Assembly: GCA_003645555.1 (NCBI GenBank)
Contig: QNFN01000047.1
Span: 1 to 9,282 of the forward strand
Length of the DNA: 9,282 bases
Direction: 5' to 3'
Source: Gammaproteobacteria bacterium
GTDB lineage: Bacteria; Pseudomonadota; Gammaproteobacteria; QNFN01
Below, in pieces: positions 1 through 5,586 of this stretch (positions are counted from its first letter, which is position 1; every line of letters begins with the position of its first letter). Below the pieces are notes generated by a model that saw nothing but the letters and a program-made list of their open reading frames with translations, did not search any database and was not told where the DNA came from. Both the position numbers and the translations under genes were made by a program.

Positions 1-1
1 A

Positions 2-152
2 CCTCTGATCAAATCATGAACTCGTATCTGGCGCCCAGAATGTCCAGCTTTTTCGTTGCAAAGCTTCGCAATAGCTCGCTATTACGTGCGTTTTGCGCCT
101 CAAATCTGAACATTCTGAAGCACCATCTACTTCGTTCAGACTTAATCAGAGG
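2..152. repeat. Foldback (MITE-like) imperfect palindrome
   Basis: This stretch is one long imperfect inverted repeat. The outer ends are CCTCTGATCAAATC (2-15) and the complement of GACTTAATCAGAGG (139-152), matching at 12 of 14 positions. Further matching blocks lie symmetrically inside: CAGAATGT (36-43) against ACATTCTG (110-117), GCAAA (58-62) against TTTGC (92-96), and a core AATAGC-TC-GCTATT at 70-83. The centre of the core (76.5) nearly coincides with the midpoint of the element (77), so the two arms of about 75 nt align over their whole length with small indels. It is visibly AT-richer than the flanking genes and contains no credible gene. This is the shape of a small non-autonomous transposon that can fold into a hairpin. 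Relatedness to the ends of an IS5-type insertion sequence is a guess from memory. A target duplication cannot be checked because the left end is at the window edge. Confidence 0.7.
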
Positions 153-268
153 CTCCCTTGAGCGTCCGCGCAAGCTAGCGCAGCCGCGGCACCGCGTACA
201 GCACCGTCAACTAACTCAGCGACTACGCTTGCCGCATCATCACGCCCAGGCACGGATGGAGAGAACGC

Positions 269-463
269 ATGCTCCCGGTCGAACCGGTCTCCATGACCTG
301 CCCCTACTGCGGAGAACCTGTCGAACTGCTGGTCGAACCAAGCGACCAGCCGCAGGCCTATGTCGAGGACTGCACGGTCTGCTGCCGCCCCTGGCAGGTG
401 CGCGTCTACACTGACACAGCCGGCAGACTCGTGGTCGAGGCGCGGCGCGACGACGAGACCTGA
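269..463 (+). CDS. CPXCG-motif cysteine-rich zinc-ribbon protein
   Basis: A 64-residue cytoplasmic protein with two CXXC pairs, C11-P-Y-C14-G and C35-T-V-C38 followed by C39, spaced as in a small zinc ribbon. The pattern CPYCGE, then ELLV, then YVEDCxVCCRP and an acidic C-terminus matches the family annotated as CPXCG motif-containing cysteine-rich protein, which is usually about 60-65 residues and of unknown function. The cysteines probably bind one zinc ion; that is inferred from the motif. The ATG at 269 is preferred over the internal ATG at 293 because GGAGAG lies 5 nt upstream (258-263). The gene begins 116 bp after the foldback element and is followed by 129 bp before the MerB-like gene, so co-transcription is uncertain. 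Confidence 0.85.
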   Translation: MLPVEPVSMTCPYCGEPVELLVEPSDQPQAYVEDCTVCCRPWQVRVYTDTAGRLVVEARRDDET

Positions 464-592
464 ACCACTGTCCACCAGGCGTGCCGATGGGTAGCAAGAT
501 GGCCGCGGATCAGCTGCGCCAATGCCCTGCCACCACAGTGAAACGGTACCATCCACGGTAACGCCACCGACCCGCCAGAGAAGAGCCGACCC

Positions 593-1240
593 ATGGATGC
601 CCATGCCCGCGACGGTTTCGACCGCCTCACCGCCATCGTCCCGCTCGCCTCCCGCCAGGCCGCCCTGCCCACCGCGTGGCGTACGGCGCACCGCGCCATT
701 CTCGGCGGCTATGCCAGCGCTGGCCGACCACCGTCACGTCTCGACCTCGAACACCTGCCCGGCATCGACGATGCCCACGCTCTGCTCACCCGGCTGGCCG
801 ACGACGACCTGGTGGTCCTCGACGGGGCCGGTGAAATCGTCGGCGCCTACCCGTTCACCTCGGAGCCGACACCGCACCGGGTCCATGTCGCTGGCGTCGC
901 CATCCACGCCATGTGCGCCGTCGACGCACTCGCGGTGGCCCCGATGTTCGACTGCGCCACGCATATCGACTCCAGCTGCGCGCTAAGCGGCCAACCGGTA
1001 AGGGTGGCAATGGAGGGCAGGGTCATCGCGGCACCACGACCGATTGCGCCACGGATCGGCATCCACTGGGCCACGGTCAGCGGCCATACCGCACACAGCC
1101 TGTGCCGGCAGATGCTGTTTCTCGCTGATAACGACAGGGCCGCAATATGGCAGGCCGAAGCCCCGGAGGCGCGCAGGATCTACACGCTGGAGCAGGCCGT
1201 CGATCTCGGTGCGGCCTTTTTCATGCCGCTTCTGACCTGA
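593..1240 (+). CDS. Organomercurial lyase (MerB)-like protein
   Basis: A 215-residue cytoplasmic protein, close to the roughly 212 residues of MerB, which splits carbon-mercury bonds by protonolysis using two cysteines and an aspartate. The motif AMCAVDAL carries C108 and D111, SSCALSGQPV carries C129, and SLCRQMLF carries C171. The spacings C+3 to D, C+21 to C and C+63 to C equal those I recall for MerB Cys96, Asp99, Cys117 and Cys159. MerB has a second cysteine directly after Cys159; here it is R172. The N-terminal 90 residues look helical and fit the winged-helix part of the family. There is no merR, merA, merT or merP nearby, so it is an orphan; another thiol or metal substrate is possible. 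The ATG at 593 follows a weak purine-rich site (AGAGAAGAG, 577-585). It converges with fhs with only 6 bp between stop codons. Confidence 0.75.
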   Translation: MDAHARDGFDRLTAIVPLASRQAALPTAWRTAHRAILGGYASAGRPPSRLDLEHLPGIDDAHALLTRLADDDLVVLDGAGEIVGAYPFTSEPTPHRVHVAGVAIHAMCAVDALAVAPMFDCATHIDSSCALSGQPVRVAMEGRVIAAPRPIAPRIGIHWATVSGHTAHSLCRQMLFLADNDRAAIWQAEAPEARRIYTLEQAVDLGAAFFMPLLT

Positions 1241-1246
1241 GGCCTA

Positions 1247-2872
1247 TCAGAGACCAGTAATCGTCCCGTCGTCGTCGAGATCGATCTGCCACGCCGCCGG
1301 GGCACGCGGCAGACCCGGCATGGTGACGATGTCACCAGTCAAAGCCAACAGGTAACCAGCACCGGCGGCGATGCGTAGTGACTCGACGGGCAGACGGAAA
1401 TCGCGAGGCCGGCCGACCCGGCGCGGATCACCGGAGAGCGACAGGTGGGTCTTGGCGATACAGACCGGCAGCCGGTCGAAACCAAGGGTGCTGATCCGCT
1501 CTAGTTCCTGGCGGGCCGTGCGGCTGAACTCGAGGCCATCGGCCCCGTAGATGGTCCGTGCCACGGCCTCGATCTTGGCCTTGGGGGGCTGCTCGAGGTC
1601 GTACAGAAAACGCGGTGGTGGCGTGGGCCGGGCACAGGCGCCGTCGACGACCTCGGCCAGCGCTTCGGCTCCGGCTCCACCGTCGGCGAAGCCCGAGAAA
1701 CGAGCCACGGCCAAGCCGCGCTCGTGGCACCCGGCCTCGATGGCCTGTAGACCGTTTTCATCATCCCCGGCAAAAATGTTGATTGCGATCACTGGCTCGA
1801 AACCAAAGGCGCGTACGCTGGCGACGTGATGGTCGAGATGCGCTAGGCCGCGAACCACGGCCTCAACCACACCACCTGGGCCGTGCTCGCCACCACCGTG
1901 GACACTGAGCGCACGCACCGTGACCACCAACACGACCGCACTGGGCCACAGGCCGGCCGAACGGCACTTGAGGTCGAAAAACTTTTCCGCGCCCAGATCG
2001 AATCCGAAACCAGCCTCGGTGACCACGATTTCGGCTCGGGCCGCCGCGGCACGGGTCGCGACGATGCTGTTGCAGCCATGGGCGATGTTGCCGAACGGAC
2101 CGCCGTGAACCAGGGCCGGCACCCCCTCGACGGTCTGCACCAAGTTGGGCCGCAATGCATCCTGCAGCAGCGCGGCCATCGCCCCGGTCGCCTGCAGGTC
2201 GCTCGCCGTCACCGGCGATCCGGCGCGGTCGAAACCGACCAGGATGCGCCCCAGCCGTACCTTGAGGTCGGAAATTCCGTCGTACAGGCAGAGGATCGCC
2301 ATCACCTCGGACGCCGCGGTGATATCGAAGCCGTCCTCGCGCGGCACGCCGTTGAGGCGCCCGCCGAGGCCAATCACCGTCTTGCGCAGCGCGCGGTCGT
2401 TGACGTCGAGCACCCGACGCCAGAAGACCTGGCGCTGCTCGAGGTCGAGCCCCGCCTGGAAGTGGACCGCGTTGTCGACCAGAGCCGCGAGCAGGTTGTG
2501 TGCGGCGCCGACGGCGTGCAGGTCGCCGGTGAAGTGGAGGTTGATGGCGTCAGAGGGTTCGAGCCGACAGCGACCGCCTCCGGTGCCGCCTCCCTTGACA
2601 CCAAAGATCGGCCCTAGCGAAGGCTCGCGCAGCGCCAGCGCCACGTGCCGACCGAGGCGACTCAGCCCCTGGGCCAGGCCGATCGACACCGTGGTCTTGC
2701 CTTCGCCGCTACGCGTCGGGTTGATCGCCGAGACCAGCACGATCCGGCCCGAAACCGGGTGGCCCGGCGGCGGCAGCGCCGACAGGTGCAGCTTGGCCAT
2801 CGACGTGCCGTAGGAAGTGATTTCGTCGGGAGCCAGGCCGAGGTCGGTGGCAACGTCATGGATCGGGCGCAT
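1247..2872 (-). CDS. fhs: Formate--tetrahydrofolate ligase
   Basis: A 541-residue cytoplasmic enzyme that joins formate to tetrahydrofolate using ATP, giving 10-formyl-tetrahydrofolate for one-carbon metabolism. The length is slightly under the family's usual 550-560. The ATP-binding P-loop is SGEGKTT (55-61). The glycine signature reads GVKGGGTGGGR (91-101), followed by NLHFTGDLHA (111-120). Downstream blocks typical of the family are NDRALRKT, NGVPREDGFDIT, SEVMAILCL, VHGGPFGNIAHGCNS, VTEAGFGFDLGAEKFFD and, near the end, LTGDIVTMPGLP. Two places depart from the consensus I remember: KGGAAGGGY is KGGGTGGGR, and NRFPTD is NIFAGD. The start ATG has GGTGGAGAA upstream (2878-2886), with GGAG 7 nt away. 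The gene is divergent from the cyclase and stands alone, with no other folate gene in view. It could support serine/glycine/formate metabolism; nothing here indicates acetogenesis. Confidence 0.95.
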   Translation of the reverse strand: MRPIHDVATDLGLAPDEITSYGTSMAKLHLSALPPPGHPVSGRIVLVSAINPTRSGEGKTTVSIGLAQGLSRLGRHVALALREPSLGPIFGVKGGGTGGGRCRLEPSDAINLHFTGDLHAVGAAHNLLAALVDNAVHFQAGLDLEQRQVFWRRVLDVNDRALRKTVIGLGGRLNGVPREDGFDITAASEVMAILCLYDGISDLKVRLGRILVGFDRAGSPVTASDLQATGAMAALLQDALRPNLVQTVEGVPALVHGGPFGNIAHGCNSIVATRAAAARAEIVVTEAGFGFDLGAEKFFDLKCRSAGLWPSAVVLVVTVRALSVHGGGEHGPGGVVEAVVRGLAHLDHHVASVRAFGFEPVIAINIFAGDDENGLQAIEAGCHERGLAVARFSGFADGGAGAEALAEVVDGACARPTPPPRFLYDLEQPPKAKIEAVARTIYGADGLEFSRTARQELERISTLGFDRLPVCIAKTHLSLSGDPRRVGRPRDFRLPVESLRIAAGAGYLLALTGDIVTMPGLPRAPAAWQIDLDDDGTITGL

Positions 2873-2957
2873 GCAGATTCTCCACCGGCCGTGACGGACA
2901 GACCGACGGCCTCATTCTGAGGGTAGTCAATGACACTCACCGATGCCTGTCCCGGCA

Positions 2958-2982
2958 CCATATGGCCCGCCATTTGATGGCG
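2958..2982. promoter_or_regulatory. Overlapping palindromic half-sites, operator-like
   Basis: In the spacer between fhs and the cyclase gene, four alternating half-sites lie in 25 bp: CCAT (2958-2961), ATGGC (2962-2966), GCCAT (2969-2973) and ATGGC (2977-2981). They form three overlapping perfect palindromes: CCATATGG, ATGGC-CC-GCCAT and CGCCAT-TTG-ATGGCG. The last one ends 6 bp before the candidate -35 box of the cyclase gene. This arrangement suggests a binding site for a dimeric regulator of one or both divergent genes. No regulator gene is nearby, and its identity is unknown. Confidence 0.35.
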
Positions 2983-2988
2983 ACAGAC

Positions 2989-3016
2989 TTGCCGATCACG
3001 CCGGGCCGCATAAACT
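2989..3016 (+). promoter_or_regulatory. Candidate sigma-70-type promoter for the cyclase gene
   Basis: TTGCCG (2989-2994) and TAAACT (3011-3016) are separated by 16 bp and each match 4 of 6 consensus bases. They would start transcription about 30 nt before the ATG at 3052. The match is weak and rests mainly on position in the divergent spacer. Confidence 0.3.
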
Positions 3017-3051
3017 GAACCTATCTGCAGCGTGCGAGCAGGCCAGAAACG

Positions 3052-4554
3052 ATGGCGCACCTCGACACTTCCCGCCGGCTGGCGACCATCCTCGCCGCGG
3101 ATGTCGTCGGCTACAGCCGACTGATGGCGCAGGACGAAGAAGCCACGGTGCGCACGCTCAAGGCTCACCGCGAGATCATCGACCGATTGATTGCCCGCCA
3201 CGAGGGCCGCATCTTCAACACCGCCGGCGACAGCGTGCTCGCCGAATTCGGTTCCGCGGTCGAGGCCGTACGCTGCGCGATCACCATCCAGGACGAACTG
3301 AGGGTGCGCAATGCCGAACTGGTCGAGGCGCGCCAGATGCTGTTCCGCATCGGGGTCAATATCGGTGATGTCATCGCCGACGGCGACGACCTGCTCGGTG
3401 ACGGCATCAATGTCGCGGCCCGCCTCGAAGGCATCGCGCCAGCCGGTGGCGTCTGCATCTCCGGCAGCACCTTCGAGCAGGTCAAGAACAAGCTGTCGAT
3501 CGGTTTCGAGGCCCTCGGCCTCCAGGCGGTCAAGAACATCCCGGACCCGGTGGCAGCGTTCCGCCTTACCACGGCCCCGGTCTCGGTCAGCGACGCCACC
3601 GAGCCAGGCGATTCGGTTTCATCGGCAACGACACGCCTCTCCAGAAGGACTGGCCTGATCCTCGCCATCCTGCTCGGGCTCGGCGCCCTCACCGCCTGGC
3701 TCCTCTATGAACGGGAATCCCCGCTACCGACCACCACTTCGGCAATAGAACCCGCGACCGACACAGGGCAGCCCGTGCCCCCCAAGGAGGTCACGGTCCG
3801 TCAGCAGGAGACGTTATCGACCAAGCCGGAGGCCACCAGGCCACAACGCCAGGCACCCGAGGCGGTCTCGACGACCGACCTGTCCGCCAGCGCCATCACC
3901 GACATGATGGCCGGAGTAAGCATCCGTGGTAGCCGGCAGAAGGATGGCCAGCCGTTCATCATCGTGCTGCATGACGACATGACGGCCAGCTACGCGTACC
4001 CACGCACAGGTCCAGGCACCGGAACCACCTTCCGTGCGACAGGTCGCTGGTGGGGCGAGAATGGCCAATTCTGCATGAAGTTCCGCGGCTTCAACAACGG
4101 CAAGGTCGCCTGCCCAAGGATCACCCGAACAGACTCAAAGCTGACAGCAAGCCGCCCGGATGGTGCGCCGCTGGCATGGACGGTGAGCCGGTCGGTCGCC
4201 GGGTCGGCCTTCATGATCCCACCCGGCGAAGCGACCTCGACCGACGAGATGCGTGCGGCCGAGATCACGGCGCTGATGGCCGGCATGACCATCCACGGCT
4301 CGCGACGCAAGGACGGCCGTCCGTTCACTATCGCGCTGGAGCGGAATGGCACGGCCAACGTCGAAGTCGAACGGCCCGGAGGGGAAAACTACCAGGAAGC
4401 CGGCAAATGGTGGAGCGAGGATTTCCGCTTCTGCATGCGCTTCGAAAAATACCACAACGGACAGAAATCGTGCCCGCGGATCGTCAGGCAGGGCGAGCGA
4501 CTGGCGATGACCCGTGGCGACGGCTCGCCGCTTCCATGGTCGGTGAGGCGTTGA
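3052..4554 (+). CDS. Membrane-anchored class III adenylate/guanylate cyclase with duplicated C-terminal domain
   Basis: A 500-residue protein predicted to make a cyclic nucleotide from ATP or GTP. The N-terminal cyclase domain (about 7-172) has the two metal aspartates D17 (AADVVGYS) and D60 (NTAGDSVLAEF), the LLGDGINVAARLE motif with D117, and the transition-state pair N120 and R124. The position that usually holds the base-selecting lysine (D minus 4) is N56. A positively charged stretch (R195, R198, R199) precedes one membrane helix (about 201-218), which places the cyclase inside and the rest in the periplasm. A Pro/Thr-rich linker (about 221-275) leads to two related domains at 282-380 and 405-500. 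Each carries GxRxKDGxPF, G(R/K)WW, FCM(K/R)F, CPRI and a closing W(S/T)V. I do not recognise a named family for them. The ATG at 3052 has no clear Shine-Dalgarno site. The gene is divergent from fhs and monocistronic. Confidence 0.88.
   Translation: MAHLDTSRRLATILAADVVGYSRLMAQDEEATVRTLKAHREIIDRLIARHEGRIFNTAGDSVLAEFGSAVEAVRCAITIQDELRVRNAELVEARQMLFRIGVNIGDVIADGDDLLGDGINVAARLEGIAPAGGVCISGSTFEQVKNKLSIGFEALGLQAVKNIPDPVAAFRLTTAPVSVSDATEPGDSVSSATTRLSRRTGLILAILLGLGALTAWLLYERESPLPTTTSAIEPATDTGQPVPPKEVTVRQQETLSTKPEATRPQRQAPEAVSTTDLSASAITDMMAGVSIRGSRQKDGQPFIIVLHDDMTASYAYPRTGPGTGTTFRATGRWWGENGQFCMKFRGFNNGKVACPRITRTDSKLTASRPDGAPLAWTVSRSVAGSAFMIPPGEATSTDEMRAAEITALMAGMTIHGSRRKDGRPFTIALERNGTANVEVERPGGENYQEAGKWWSEDFRFCMRFEKYHNGQKSCPRIVRQGERLAMTRGDGSPLPWSVRR
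3895..4191 (+). repeat. Periplasmic repeat copy A within the cyclase
   Basis: This encodes residues 282-380, the first copy of the duplicated domain. Key residues are GSRQKDGQPF, GRWW, C341 in FCMKF and C354 in CPRI, 13 residues apart. It aligns with copy B over its length; copy A is a few residues longer before GRWW. Identity is clear at protein level but not at DNA level, so the duplication is old. Confidence 0.8.
4264..4551 (+). repeat. Periplasmic repeat copy B within the cyclase
   Basis: This encodes residues 405-500, the second copy of the domain, running to the C-terminus. Key residues are GSRRKDGRPF, GKWW, C461 in FCMRF and C474 in CPRI, again 13 residues apart. Equal cysteine spacing in both copies suggests one disulfide per domain in the periplasm, which is an inference. 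Confidence 0.8.
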
Positions 4555-4569
4555 CCGGGACCTTTTCCA

Positions 4570-4611
4570 CTGACACCACCTTCCAGCCATGCCGACATCG
4601 TCTGGTGTCAG
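4570..4611. repeat. 9-bp inverted repeat between convergent genes
   Basis: CTGACACCA (4570-4578) and TGGTGTCAG (4603-4611) are perfect complements around a 24-nt loop. They lie between the stop codons of the cyclase and the DUF4198 gene. A TTTT run lies 12 nt past the right arm (4623-4626), too far for a classical intrinsic terminator. It may end transcription from one or both sides. Confidence 0.4.
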
Positions 4612-4642
4612 CGCCAACCGTGATTTTAATCAGCGTGGCCGT

Positions 4643-5446
4643 TCAACGGTCGATGGCAAAGGTCAACGAGGCCCAGTAACTTCGCCAGTCGCAGTAGGTG
4701 TCACCATCGACCGCCACCATGTGCACCGTCTTGACCAACCAGGTCCCGCCCCGGTCGAGTTCCAGCCGTACCCGGCCTTCGGCATCGGTCCGTAACTGCT
4801 GCTTCTGCTCCGGCTGTTCGCGAGTGAATGCCTTGAGCAGCAGGCCCATACCCGGTCGACCGAGATGCAGCACGCGGACCGTGAGCGGTTCCCCGGACGA
4901 CAGCGTGTAAGGATTCTGCAACGGCACGATTTCAAGGGTCAGCCCAAGGGGCACGGAAACAACATCGCCACCCCGCCCACCCGGCCACCAGAGCAGCGAC
5001 TTGACGCAGCGGACGTAGTACTCGCGCGCCGGCTTTTCGGCCAGTCCACGCTGCTCACGCTGCGGCAGGATGAACTCCATCCCCTCCATCCGCAGGTAGT
5101 CGCGGAACTTGTCCGGCGGCAACTCGATGAAGTCGTCGCGGCTCTGGTAGGCGATCCAGGTGCTGCCGGGGGTGCGTGCCTCGACGACAGCGGCCGGATC
5201 GTCGCCGATCTGCGACTCGACCCGGCGCACACCTTGACCGTCGTGGATCTCGAAGCGGTCGATCCAATCGTCGATAAAGGGCACCGAGTCACCCTGGTAA
5301 TCCTGGCCAACACGCAGGGTGACGGCGACCGTACCCGGGCCATCGAACAGGAAACGGGCCGGCTCGATCCAGAAATCGTGAGCCTGCAGGGCCGGGCTGG
5401 CGAAAACGCCCAGCAGCGCCACCAGCCTCGCGCCATGGGGTATCAC
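4643..5446 (-). CDS. DUF4198 family periplasmic protein
   Basis: A 267-residue exported protein if it starts at the GTG at 5446. Residues 1-22 form a signal peptide (one Arg, then LVALLGVF, ending SPALQA), so the mature protein would start H23-D-F-W. The AHDFWIEP opening, LPPDKFRDYL, YVRCVKSLL (C147), NPYTL, RTDAEGRVRLEL and the ending WLVKTVHM...DWRSYWASLTF match DUF4198, a family often seen beside nickel/cobalt or other metal transporters. The biochemical function is not established. H23, H242, M243, C147 and C252 are possible metal or disulfide residues; this is inference. The frame stays open upstream to a TTG at 5560 (305 residues), but that gives an unlikely long N-terminus, whereas AGGTGA lies 4 nt before the GTG. 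The gene is divergent from the HupE/UreJ-type gene, its likely partner. Confidence 0.85.
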   Translation of the reverse strand: MIPHGARLVALLGVFASPALQAHDFWIEPARFLFDGPGTVAVTLRVGQDYQGDSVPFIDDWIDRFEIHDGQGVRRVESQIGDDPAAVVEARTPGSTWIAYQSRDDFIELPPDKFRDYLRMEGMEFILPQREQRGLAEKPAREYYVRCVKSLLWWPGGRGGDVVSVPLGLTLEIVPLQNPYTLSSGEPLTVRVLHLGRPGMGLLLKAFTREQPEQKQQLRTDAEGRVRLELDRGGTWLVKTVHMVAVDGDTYCDWRSYWASLTFAIDR

Positions 5447-5450
5447 GGGA

Positions 5451-5456
5451 TCACCT
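5451..5456 (-). promoter_or_regulatory. Ribosome binding site deciding the DUF4198 start
   Basis: On the minus strand AGGTGA lies 4 nt before GTG at 5446. Starting there gives a compact signal peptide of 22 residues, so it is preferred over the upstream TTG (5560) or the in-frame ATG (5506). Confidence 0.5.
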
Positions 5457-5550
5457 GGACGGCCGCTGGCATGCCGACTGGACCACCCGACGGCCACGAT
5501 CACCATGACCGGCACCGTCTTCACGAGGCCCTGCCATGCCCAACTCCCGT

Positions 5551-5580
5551 TTGACCTCAATCCACCCCAGCCACTATACC
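5551..5580 (+). promoter_or_regulatory. Candidate promoter for the HupE/UreJ-type gene
   Basis: TTGACC (5551-5556, 5 of 6 consensus bases) and TATACC (5575-5580, 4 of 6) are 18 bp apart. Transcription would begin about 7 nt later, at or next to the ATG at 5587. That suggests a leaderless or nearly leaderless message, consistent with the lack of a Shine-Dalgarno site there. Confidence 0.4.
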
Positions 5581-5586
5581 CGTCCC

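Noticed and set aside
16..414. 132-residue open frame on the plus strand across the palindrome
   Set aside because: It runs through the foldback element and overlaps the CPXCG gene in another frame; its product is Arg/His-rich low-complexity sequence with no recognisable motif.
146..691. 181-residue minus-strand frame overlapping the CPXCG and MerB-like genes
   Set aside because: It conflicts with two supported plus-strand genes and has no recognisable sequence.
1883..2617. 244-residue open frame antisense to fhs
   Set aside because: It is opposite a clear enzyme gene, a common artefact in GC-rich DNA, and shows no domain or ribosome binding site.
5447..5560. Longer DUF4198 start at TTG 5560
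   Set aside because: It would add 38 residues before a well-formed signal peptide, whereas the GTG at 5446 has a ribosome binding site and gives a compact export signal.
5536..5586. Upstream ATG for the HupE/UreJ-type protein
   Set aside because: It puts 17 residues before the signal sequence, and a candidate promoter lies between it and the chosen ATG.
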